The notes below the pieces were generated by a model, which was not told the DNA's origin, ran no database searches, and saw nothing but the letters and a program-made list of their open reading frames with translations. Positions 50,546 to 61,305 of a stretch of DNA of 64,000 nt are shown piece after piece. Position 1 is the first letter of the stretch; every line of letters begins with the position of its first letter. The position numbers and the translations under genes are program-made. The stretch comes from Rhizophlyctis rosea (lineage: Eukaryota > Chytridiomycota > Chytridiomycetes > Rhizophlyctidales > Rhizophlyctidaceae), in assembly GCA_027596075.1 (NCBI GenBank), contig JADGJC010000215.1, positions 1 to 64,000 on the forward strand, given 5' to 3'.

Positions 50546-52025
50546 CGTTCGGTAAAGCAGATTGTTCGAGGGAGCAGCGGATTGCGGCCCACGGTCTGTC
50601 TTGAACATTGTGTCCTATCATTTTTAGGATACGCGCGTTGCGTCTCTAACCTGTGTCGGTGACACCACTCGTGATCATAACGAAGTGGCCCACCATCAAC
50701 GCCGCTCCTACATACTGAGTTCGAAAAGATGACCATCATGATGGATGATAGCGCCTGAGTTTGTTGTTTCTGCGTCCAAGTTTTAAGGTCCGCCCGCCAG
50801 GAGTGGCTTCCGCCCTACCTTATGCAAGCTACGATGGCAGTAAAAGGTAAACAAATAAACAAAGCTGCAAACAAGACCTCCTGCAAAGATGCACACCCCC
50901 TGTTGCCCCCGTCTAGAATGTAGGTGTTGACCAGGGCTATGAGCACTCGCATTCCCACTATTACTAGCATGAATCCTCGTGTCAATGTGTTCAAGGGCGA
51001 AGAAACACTCATACCTTACAGGCCCACAAAACGGCGGACATTCTTCAAGCACAACCCGGATTGGGCCTTTAGTGTTATCTTGCGACGGACAATTGTACGT
51101 TCTGCTAAGTCGTCACGACGATGGAAGGCGAGGGGATGAAGCAAGGTCTACGGTGCTGTGGAGTTCGTAGCCATCTAACGTCCGTTGCGGCGGAAGGATT
51201 GGTATTTGTGCAGTGGGAATGGTAAGGATTTGAAGCGTGGTGATGCATGGAAGGCAGGGGAGGTGAAGAGATTTTAACGGTCACGGGTCTTGTACGGAGG
51301 GCGGTGATGGAGAGATGGAGGGAGCTGTTGGTGAAATCATGAAAGCCTTTGAGATGGAGGGAGAGGTGTGTGGCTTTTGGTACTGTGGTGATTTGATAGA
51401 TAATAACTGTATGCTTGAAGCGTGGCGACTTTGATGAGGGCGGCATTGGTCAGATTGCGTCGGCCGATGAGGTTGAGATGGTTGCGACGGGTGGCAGACA
51501 TTTTTGATTGTGATTACGTCGCCGAGGATGGGGAGAGAGAGTATGAGCTTGAGGTTCTGTATTGATGTCGTGGAAGTGCTATGCATTGTACCCAGAACTG
51601 ACAAAGCGCTGTTGAAACTGGTACCGTAGGTCATCTGGTACCTATGCTCAGACAGAGCGAACCACAGACATTGATGACGAAGGTGAGGATGGTGGATGAA
51701 AGTGGCATATGACTTTCGGCAAGACATGACGCCAGCGGAGCAGCTCGGCATGGTGGTAAGTACGGTAAGGGGGAGCCGTGTGGAGTAAGGGAGCTTACGG
51801 GGTCCTTCAGTTTGAGGGTCTTTTTTGGCTGAAGCGATGTATCATCATACAAGTGATGAGCTTGTGCCACGTGCCACGGAAGCCTATTCATTATTCACAT
51901 CATTCTCAATAGCACGTGTTACGATTCAATTGATTTCAATATTTGACAGGTTTCGATTCAAATATATTACATGTCGAGATATTATTTACAAAACGCGGAC
52001 TTTACGAAAGGCAAGTCCTCACACA
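50546..52025. other. No supportable gene
   Basis: About 1.5 kb to the 3' end of copy B1. Minus-strand frames at 51105-51891 overlap in all phases and are Ser/Pro/His-rich, so exons could hide there, but none could be defined. Confidence 0.35.
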
Positions 52026-52640
52026 TCAGTAGACCCCGTTCATCATGTCGTGGCGGATTGGGTCCTCAACGTCCTCGCGCGTGAAGGAATCGGAATGGTA
52101 CGAACCCTCCTCGAAAGCGCGGGGGTTCTCCAATTCATCCAACCGTTCCATGGCTTCTTCGTAGTCATGTCGCTCCTCCTCGAATGATTCAATGGTGTCT
52201 TGTAGCTCTTGGTTTTCTTGATCAAGTTGGCCGTTCTGCTCTTCCAGGAGCTCTGCCTGAGCCGCCCAGTGCGCGTGCTGATGTCGTTCCTTGCGTACTT
52301 GTTCTTGGAGGTCCGTCTTGTCAGCGCGTAGGGATTCGTTTTCAGCTTATAGATCTCGCAGTTGTTCGATGAGGGAGGCGAAGTTCTGGTCCTTCTTTTT
52401 CCCCTTGACCGCCATCTTCGCCAGGTTGGATTGAAGGTGTCCAACCTCCTCCCGGAGGGTTTCGAGCTCTTGTTCCTTCTTTTCGATGGCAGAGGGGGAG
52501 GAAGGCTCCTGAGAAGCGTATGAGAGGATGAAGTGAGCGATTCGCGGTTTGAAAAAGTAGAAACAAACGGTCTGTGTTGAGCGATCGGAGCATTCGACCC
52601 TGACTCTCTTGAGTTGACTGAGGGAAGGGTCGCGTTCTGT
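52026..52640 (-). pseudogene. Coiled-coil family copy B1, nonsense codon
   Basis: The coiled-coil exon reads EPSSPSAIEKKEQELETLRE, LQSNLAKM, FASLIEQLRDL, then TAA (52347-52349), then AENESLRADKTDLQEQ, HWAAQAELLEEQ, GQLDQENQELQD, YEEAMERLDELENPRAF, and ends MMNGVY with TGA at 52026. A1 has RDLE where this copy has RDL-stop, so the change is a Glu codon turned into TAA. A 67-base intron (GTTTGT...TTCTCAG) precedes EPSSPS. The exon before it, after a CCACAG acceptor, aligns with A1 exon 2 (ATLPSVNSRESGSNA). The family C-terminus differs between types A and B. Confidence 0.7.
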
Positions 52641-53085
52641 GGTTTATATAACGTTGATCAGTGGAAATTCCACTATGATGTACATCAGGGTTGCGATTGG
52701 TGCCTTTGAAGATGATGTATCTGGTTCTGGGTTCGAGTTATCGTCTGGTGGACGCTCCCAAAGCCCTCCCTCTCCCTGCCATGGTTTGACGCGTCAGCAT
52801 ATGAAGCACGGCTCTGAAGAATCAACAATGGGGACCATTACCAGTCGTTGGAGTCGCTTTCGTTGATGATTGGGCATGGAAATTTGTTGTTTTTCTTATG
52901 TCGAGGCTGATGTGTGTATTGTGTGTTTAGGTGCCGGAATGTCGTTGTCTGTTTGCAGATGAGCAGCGGTGGACGAAAGAAGATTGGGGGTGTGTGAGCA
53001 ACATCCGCAGCTAGTGGCGGTGAACCTGGTGGTGGTGTTATTACACACAAATTAGCCATAAACATTCGCTGACATAACAATAGAG
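52641..53085. promoter_or_regulatory. Region between divergent genes B1 and P2
   Basis: It corresponds in position to 28126-28513 between A1 and P1. On the minus strand, RPPDDNSNPEPDTSSSK may be the first exon of B1, comparable to RPPGISSPSEH in A1. The remaining bases are unassigned. A short word, CATCACTCTGACT, just to the right is shared with the first pair. Confidence 0.35.
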
Positions 53086-53916
53086 GTGCAGGATACACGT
53101 GATGCTTACAGAGTACGCATCACTCTGACTCTTGTCACACCCACCAATCCCCACGCGTTGCCCACCCCTTTCTTTCGACCTTCGCACTTCCCACCTTTCT
53201 CTCAACTTCGTCCTCTTCCCACATTGATCTCGGAACGACACCAACGTGAGCTCCCACAACGGTCAATTCAGCTTCAACAACACGATTCCCTGCCATCACG
53301 GAGACCGCTATCAGCACTCAATTGCACCGCCGTCGAAACAACTATTTTTCCCCTGTCACCGCACCAACAACAACATCGTCATGGGCTGGGAACCCCTTCG
53401 TTTCCGCTCCGCTCGCATACAAGACTCCTTTCTAAGTTTGTGGATAGCTGGGCAACCAGTGGTCCCGCTTACAAGACGGGATAGCCGGCAACGGGCTGGT
53501 GGTCCCACCCCTACATGTGCACCTTTTTGGTCACCTTGTTCGCTTTACGCATGAAACACGATCCGTTGACTCATGGGCACCACGGTGACTTATGTCTTCT
53601 ATAGACTGGAGTCGCCGCAACGGTGACTCCCACTTTGGCAATTCACCCTAACCAGGTAGCTTTGCCGCCTGGAGCATTAGTTTTTGTGCGAAGCTCCCAT
53701 TCGGAATTCATACTTCCGAATTTCACACCGGATTCCTCAGTGCAGTAAGACTCTTATGCCGACACAGGCATATCACACTCTTGTTTCTAATGCCGCTATG
53801 CCAGTCCAAAGCCTGGGGTTGCTTCACTAGAAGTTTCAGTGCAGATGGGAAACAGAGTTGCTTGCATGTTATTCTTTATTTTCTTCATGCTTGTGATTGT
53901 TTGTCTTGTCGATTAA
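53086..53916 (+). CDS. Plus-strand paralogue P2, hydrophobic-tailed protein
   Basis: The 3' exons are clear: 53448-53516 (LGNQWSRLQDGIAGNGLVVP), 53605-53744 (TGVAATVTPTLAIHPNQVAL, then PPGALVFVRSSHSEFILPNF) and 53805-53916 (PKPGVASLEVSVQMGNRV, then a tail with ACMLFFIFFMLVIVCLVD before TAA). The introns of 88 and 60 bases have GT-AG ends and consistent phases, and the second has a CTAAT branch site. The 5' exons between 53086 and 53447 are unresolved. The frame there is rich in His, Gln, Arg and Pro. The C-terminal hydrophobic run could be a membrane anchor. The family is not recognised, and nothing is broken in the resolved part. It lies head to head with the inactivated coiled-coil gene B1. 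Confidence 0.55.
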
Positions 53917-53944
53917 TGCGTGAGGCATATGTTTCGAGCTCATT

Positions 53945-53979
53945 ATCCATCCATCCATCCATCCATCCATCCATCCATC
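53945..53979. repeat. (ATCC)n microsatellite
   Basis: More than eight uninterrupted ATCC units, about 30 bases downstream of the P2 stop codon. Confidence 0.95.
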
Positions 53980-56900
53980 ATTATAGGCCTCAATGTTGGT
54001 TCATTCATGCACATGAATCATCCCTTGCATGTCCTGTTGACCAGATCCATCCTTTTTATTTCATATTGCCCTGATTACCAATTGCTCCCAGAAGCGCTCC
54101 CAGAAGCCAAACAGGCTGTACGCACTCATGCTTATCCCTCACCGCATCCACATATCTTCTTTCTGTCGTTGAATTCAGGAGTCGACTGGCTATTCAAACA
54201 ACAAGGATGATGCCATATACCGCAATCCCTGTCTCTACCAAACAATGTTTAGACTCATTTTTGCGCTCAGTCTGCGCATTGTCTTTGAAAGTGAATGCAC
54301 TTGATAGAAATTATTCGGTATCATGTTGACTGCCGATGTTGGGGTCCCATCCCACGTAGATGTTCGGAATCAGGTCAACACGACGGCTCATTAAGTCTTG
54401 GCTCTTTTTTTGTGTTTTCATACCAGCGAGCATATCGACGCAGATCGGCAGAAATGTGCGCCGCATATCAGAATTATCCATTCCCCTTTTAACAAGTCTG
54501 GTGAGGCAGGCGAAAAAAGAACATGCACATGGTTCTTAGACACCATGGGTGGAGGAGCTTATCTTCACACCATGATGGGACGATGAGTATGGTGAGAGTT
54601 CTCAGGCAAGATATGCATAATCCCCGTGACAGTAGATGCGACTTTGCCGTCCGTCAAAAGTGCCCTTGACGGTTTCTTCCCCAACTCCACTCCCCATCCG
54701 GGGACCTCCCCACCAGTGATTTCATCAACGACAACGAGCAAAACGATAGCTCTTGATGACCACCTCCAAGACATTGAATTCATGTCAGCCTGTTTGATGC
54801 TGATGTCGTACCATTTTCATAGGAATACTTCATCAGAACCTCGCCCGCATCGCGCAGATTGCGGTCCTGTGACCGCAACCTCCATTTCCAACCTCACTCA
54901 TATTCTTATTCCTTTTTCACCATCATTTGGCCAGACCTGTCATGTGTTGAGGACTTCAACAGTAAGGGTCGTGCCGTCAGGACGTCATGATGTGGCATTC
55001 CTGAATCTTCCGAGAAGAAGTTTATATCAAGCTGGTGTGAAGCTGGAATGAATGATCACCATTCCTTCACATAGGTCATTGCGAATCATGAACTTTTTTT
55101 ATGCTAAATATGGCACATGGTACGAAATCCTTTCCGTTCATGGAAGATGGTAGAGTAATGATGAAGGAAAAAGGTGGGGTTGCCCAAAATACAAGAATCT
55201 CTCAATGGTTTTTGGGAATTCGCTCAGGGCATTGTCCTCGTTGTCTTGCCAGACACTACCATCTCTCATTTACACTACCGAAGTCCCCAGTGCATACTGT
55301 GCATGCGACCATGGTAACTTACTCAGTTTCTAAAACATTCACATCGTCAACACGCATTTGCCTCAAATGGAAAAAAATGAAGTACAGTGGGTCACCATGT
55401 GTCATTGAAGCATAGGGCAATCCTCTCCTCCAAGACTTGCACCCTTCTTTTTCGTTCAGCGTCGGTACTTGTTTTCAGGCAACCATGGAAAGTCTGAAAT
55501 CCTTTGTGTCCGGGCGAATCAACCCCCACAACTGAACCTCATCCATCAGTGCTGTTATTACGAAACAAAACCCAATCGGAGGTCGCTTACACCGTATTAA
55601 TCAGCTTTAATCCCGCGTTGTTCCGGCAAAAACGGTGTCGGGGATCCAGTAGCAGGATCAATACTTTCTGAAATTCGGCCTCACCTGAGCGGTTCGTTCA
55701 AAAAACGAACTCTCCGCTGACTATACCGGCATATTACCTCGTAAACTCTATGCGCTGGTTCACCAATAAGTAAAAGTAACGCTGGAAACGGATACGGAGC
55801 GCGAGTGTTCTTGTAGTGGCATGAAGTGTAGTCTGAACTATCCATGAAGATGGTCTTAAAAGTCTTATGTACAGTCACAGTCACATTGATGTATGTATCC
55901 TGAATGATGGCACGATGTATACGCACATATGGAAGCTCAGTGGGTAACATCAACATTAGCACCTTCACCGGGTCGAAGTTGAAATGCAGTCCTGTCCGCC
56001 GATGTAGGCTCCCTTTTTCTCAATGTTCTTGGTGCAACCTTGATGAAGTTTTTATATCCCGACAAACTCTGTACAGCGGAGTTATAGAAGACCATAGAGC
56101 ATGGGATGCTCGCTATCGAAGATCATACACCTTCGCCGTGTAAATCTGTCGCGAATCGATGAGTCATGAACCCACTCCTTTTTTTGCCAGGAAGGCGTGT
56201 ATGGCTGAACTGTTCATCCTTTATGAACCAGAAAAGCTGGTTGCCAAACTAAGTAAAAGCATTTGTTGTCATTTGCAAATGCATGTCGGTAAGGTGGTGA
56301 TTATTGATTTGGGCTAACACAATATCAGCTCAGTGTGGGGAACAGTGGTACATTGGCGTCTTTCAGAGTCACTCAGCCGTTCCAGGCTATCCAGGAGGCA
56401 TGCACAACACGATGTACGACAAGCGTCGCAATCTATAAAGGGACTGCGGACTACTCGTTCAAAATGTGATAGCCTTGTTGCAGAAGTTGCAGGGAGATAC
56501 ATTTATTGCCCGTCCGGAACGCTCTGTGGATCATTCTTTGCTTTCCTGATGACTGCTTCCAACTTGCGTATGACTGCAAATGTAAATGATCATCTACCGC
56601 TTGTTGATGTACCCGTCGCGTGCTGAGGTGCGAAAAAGCAAGGTGTAACTTTAATCAACATCTCTTTTCTGATTGTATCAAAAATGGAATGAAAGTGCTC
56701 ATGATCAGCGATGGAAGTGTTCCGTCACATGAGTTTTGTGATGTTGACACTCAACAACATCAGAAGCTCCAAATTCTGGTCTGCGCCCCTCATGTACAGG
56801 CCATCAGGAGACTTGGTCTTATTGGACTTCTTGACATCCGACGGCTGCTGACCCTTGGTGATTTCTTAAGACGTCGGCATCATAACTATCGTTAGTAACG

Positions 56901-57708
56901 TTACCAATTTTGTTGTCTCCTGAATGGCAATACACATCTGCCCGCGGACTCGGCTTACTGTTTCCGGGATGCTGCCCCATGATGTGCTCAATGATCGAAC
57001 TTCTGTTACTGCACATCCCATTCCCGTTTGATGTTTTAATGAGAATCGCTGTCTCAAGTCCGTGGTACAGTCTTCTTTTTTTGCTAGACTCGGTGAAAGG
57101 CGCCCAGTGGAGCTGATTGCTGGCAAGTAAAGATACCTTGGATCACAAGTCTATATCTGGGGCGACTACTTCCAAAATGCCCCTTTGCTGTCTCCAGCTG
57201 CAAGGGCCATGGCGCTCACATCATCTCTATCATTTCATACTATGCCTTGAATCCAAGTCCCCGGATGGCCAAGGAGCCGCAAATGTCAACTATGTCACAA
57301 CTCAGTGCAAAGACGGATAAAAATTGCTCTCCACCTTCCGAAAATTCTTGGTGGGTTCGGCCATGTTTGTTGCCACGATTACGCACCATTCTGCATTTTG
57401 TTCGTTCGCTCTGACCGAGATCTTGCAAATGGGTCGTCATGATATTTTTGGACCCAAGGCACAGGCGTCAATTGTGATGATATGTCTGCCATATGGGAGC
57501 ACGTCTCAATAAAGAGCCAAAGAAATCACCGGCCGATGGGTGCAAAATATCAGCATCGTTGCTACATAACTACTATATAGAAGAAACCATCAGTTCCCTA
57601 CAACGCTCGTATCTTTCTCCCTCCTCTACTATAAATCTTCCGAATCTATGTCTACAAGACCCTCCAGTCACCTAAAATCCCCGCCCCTGTCAGGACTATC
57701 ATCTACAA
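53980..57708. other. No supportable gene
   Basis: About 3.7 kb. The most protein-like patch is on the plus strand near 54600-54790 (VTVDATLPSVKSALDGFF, SSTTTSKTIALDDHLQDIEF), possibly one exon after an acceptor TCTCAG at 54604. No partner exons could be placed and no family is recognised. The rest shows short frames only. Confidence 0.4.
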
Positions 57709-60700
57709 TCATCCAGCTGCCTCTTTGGGCTCCATCATCCGACTTACGTCATACAGCTCCGCATCTTCATATGCCACCCACTCCTTTCGCAACCACTCTT
57801 GTACCCGCTCATCGGGCGTGAAGTTCCATCCCCCCGGTCCTGAATGTGGTGATAATGGGCCTGTGGAAGAATGAGAACCAAGCGATTGCGCATCGGAGAG
57901 GGAGGAGATGAGCGCGGATACTAGACGGAATTTGGTGAAGTTTATTATTGGGAGTGGGGAGGGTTGAGATGGTTGTTGAGATTGGAGGGTGCGTTGAGGG
58001 GAGGGTGAGGCGGGACGGGAGGGTTGTGGGGTTGTTGATGTTGGGGTGGTGGATGTGAGGTCAGTGCTACTTTTGGGTGGAGGATGATTTTGAAGGGTGG
58101 CGGGTTCGATGTATGTTGGGTTTCCGTCTTCGGTGAATGTGAGGTCGGAGAGGGTGACGCCTAGGTAAGGCATGACGGGTGATTTAGGGTTGTTGGCGCG
58201 GTACGTTTTTAGGGATTGGCGGTATGTTCTGTAGGAGCCTGTGGACCGTCAAAATCGGATAGCGCAAAAAAGTGAGTAAGTGGAAGACCGATAATGGAAA
58301 CCGCAACAGGAGAGAACATCCTGCTATTATCCTGCATGTTCAAAGCACATCTTTGATGGCATGCGCAGATACGCGGAAGATCATTGCGTACAGAACAAGT
58401 ATGCATCTTGAAAGCCCCGAAATGGGTATGACTCGGCACACAACCTACCTTCACTACTAACGACAACATTCAACTGCTCCCACACCTCCCAATACTTCTT
58501 CGGCAACGCCCTCCAAGTCCTCTTCAACCTCGCCACAGCCCCCAAATTCAACCCCGCAACAACCTCAAAAACACTATTGAAGTTCCCCGCCTTGAAACAC
58601 TCCTGCGCGACGTATATAAACCTTTTGATCTGTGTCACGCGTTCTTTTACCGACGGTGCTGACACAACCTCTGTCGCTACGCCGTAAGCTACGCGGTTGA
58701 ACCACCCGATTAGAGTCGTGAGGTTTGGTGATGTCGTGGATCGGGTTGGCGTGTTCCAGGATTGATGGAGGAGCTCTGTGGGGCGGATGCGGAGGAATTG
58801 GGCGTGTTCGAGGAGGGTTAGTTGGTGGGAGAGGGTTATTGGGTCTATGTCTGTTAAGGAGGTTATTTGCTTTGCTGCTGCTGACCCGATGGGAGAGGAA
58901 GATGAGGGATTGGCGAAGGAAGATGTCGATGATGATGAGGCGGGTGCGGATGCTGTACGTGTGTGACGGGCCATAGACGTGAAAGAGAAGGAAGGGACGA
59001 GGGGTGCGGGTTGTGATGGAAGGGTTGATGGTCGTGAGAGGGTGTCGGAGGAGCCTGAAAGGTTGTCGGTGGAGAAGGAAGAAGGAAGTATGGCGCTGTG
59101 TCGTCGATTTTGTATTGGTCGAGGTGACGGAGTCGGTAGAGTTGATTGTGTTGGATCACTGCCCGCCGCGCCGGTTGAACCCGAGAGATCCGAAATAGAA
59201 CTCTGAGTACTCAATACACTACGTCTTATCGTGCTAACAGTCGACAATCTCCCACTGTCTCGTCCCGACGTTATATCTCCGCCAATGGACCCCCTCCCCA
59301 GCGCTGCTCTTTCAACTATCATTTGCCTTTCCAACTCCAATACCCTCAACAACTCCCCCTCCTTCTCAATCACGACACTCCTCTGCGTCAACTTGACCTC
59401 CAAATTCCCCAAAATGCTCTTCGCAAACGGGGCACGCCTCTCATCCTTCATGATGTACCCCTCCATAAACCCATAAAACACCTTCGCCAAGTCGTCATCT
59501 TCCTCAAAATCCTCCGGGTGGCCTTCCACCCACTTCTTAAATACATTCAAAATCCTCAGTTGTACAATACCCACGGTTTCGGGAACCTGCTTCTCCTTTT
59601 CACGATCCTTCTCCTTGTCCTTCTCCTTCTCCACGCCAGAACTCTTGAACAGCGAGCTCTTCTTCTTGTCAACGCTCTTTTCCCTCTTCACGGTTGAACT
59701 CCTGCTGACCGCCCCACTCCCCGGACCACTGCCTCCCCCACCGCCACCCATTGTCATAGTGACGTTGACATACCGCACGCAAAGCAAGCGTGCAACATCG
59801 ACGCCCTCAGCAAAATACCGCCATGTCAAAAGGAAATCGTTGATATAGTCCGAGTCAACTACGCTACCGCCTTCTGGGGCTAGAAGTTGGACCAGGGTGG
59901 GGAGACTTCCGCTGGCGACTTTTTTTATGGTACCGGTGCCACCAGAAGCGGGGTCCGGTATTGTTTCATGGTCCACAGGAGGCAAGGGCTTCATAAGCGA
60001 ATATCCCGCCGTCCCATCCTCCGCACAACACACTTTCGCAAAAGGGTCCCAAAATGTCGCGTCACTCTCCGCTCGTACATCCAGCAAGTTTGTGTACAAT
60101 TCCTCCCCAAGTTCCTGCTTCCATTTTGCAACTTGGTGAGGGCCGATTAGGATAGGGCCAAGGCGTTTTCGGTCCCCTCGATGTTTGGGAGTGGTGATTG
60201 TGGCTGCTGTTGATGAGCCCGTTGATTGGAAGGATTCACGGGTGCGGGAGCGTGCGAAGGAGATGTTGCGGGTTAGAGTAGGGGTTGTCGGCTGTGATGA
60301 CAGTTGTGTTTCAGAATGTGCGGCTGGTGCGGGTGGTGGAGGGTGGGCAGGTGGTGGGGGGAATTGCAGAGGTTCTTCCATTAGTTTGGTTCGTTCTTGT
60401 GTCGTAAGGTTTTCTAACGATTGTTCGTAGTCTGACGAGTTCAACGACGTGTTTGAGGATGTGGACGCGATGTGGTCTTCGCTACTCATTGTTGATTGGA
60501 ACCGGGCAAGTGGAGATTGGGCTCGTGCTACTGGTTCACGGAGGAGAGATTTTTGATTTGTAGGTGGAAGCAGGGATTCGTCGAGAGGGAAGTAATCGGA
60601 AGACCAGCCCGATATTGACGGCGTCGTCGTATGGCCAGTGGAGGAGGAAGACGAGTCCCAATCTCGTGCACCGCCACGCAGCTCGCGTCCTGCAGCTTGC

Positions 60701-61305
60701 ATGAGCGCTGAATCCATTGCGAAGGTCTCCCCACCAAAGTGAGATGGGGAGATGGAGGAATTTTCACTTCCCCCACTTAGTTCAAGGTCTGACTGGAGAG
60801 ATGCGCTGGTTGCAAATGTTGGCGGTTTCAAGAACAGGGAAGTGTTGACGTCTCCGAGTCCCGGTCTACCACTGGACGCCCCGCCAATAGCACCGCTACC
60901 GCCACCACTTCCCCGTTCAGGTGAATGCGCTCCCCTGTCCGCACTCCCACCAGCCCCCCTCCCAAACCCTAGCCTTCCCAATGTAAAGTTGGACTTCCTC
61001 CGCTCCTCCCTCAAATCGGATATCGAATCCTCTTTCTCCTCCGTTTGCACATCGTCCGCACTGCCCTCCACACCCTTCCGTGCTCCTCCGCCACCATCCT
61101 TCGATGAGAATGACGAACTCCCGAGTAAAGAGGGGAACGATCGGGATGCTTTGCGGAGTTGCGCAAGTGAGGGTTGGGGTGTCGTTTGTAGGGATGTCGG
61201 CTGTGACTCCCCTGAGGAGACCGAATCGGATGATTGGTGAGAGGTTGTAACGTGTTTGAGCGGAGAAGAGGCGTTGGTAGCGGCCGTGCCGAGCTTGATT
61301 CTCAT
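57709..61305 (-). CDS. Ras guanine nucleotide exchange factor (RasGEF, REM plus CDC25 domains)
   Basis: Exon 1 is 58449-61305, the intron 58240-58448 (209 bases, GAAG|GTAGG to TCCACAG), and exon 2 57709-58238. The total of 3387 bases is exactly in frame (1128 residues). The start is the ATG at 61305 (MRIKLGTAATNASS, G at -3). Residues 1 to about 380 are Ser/Gly/Pro-rich and look disordered. A REM/RasGEF-N domain spans about 460-640 (SGSLPTLVQLL, YINDFLLTWRYF, ILNVFKKWVEGHPEDF). The CDC25 catalytic domain runs from about 812 to 1115: DPITLSHQLTLLEHAQFLRI, LIGWFNRVAYGVA, QIKRFIYVAQECFKAGNFNS, then across the intron SYRTYRQSLKTYRANNPKSP and PYLGVTLSDLTFTEDGNP. Such proteins load GTP onto Ras-type GTPases at membranes. 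A ~45-residue Ser/Thr/Pro/Gln insert interrupts the catalytic domain before INFTKFRLV. No SH3 domain is visible. Confidence 0.93.

Noticed and set aside
52347..52349. Reassigned TAA codon (sense) as an explanation for the B1 stop
   Set aside because: TAA ends the TMEM14-like gene and the P2 frame as a normal stop, so a nonsense change in a relic is simpler.
58381..58448. C-terminal residues after SSEG in the RasGEF first exon
   Set aside because: They are intron read-through. The donor at 58448 and acceptor at 58240 join the catalytic domain exactly in frame.
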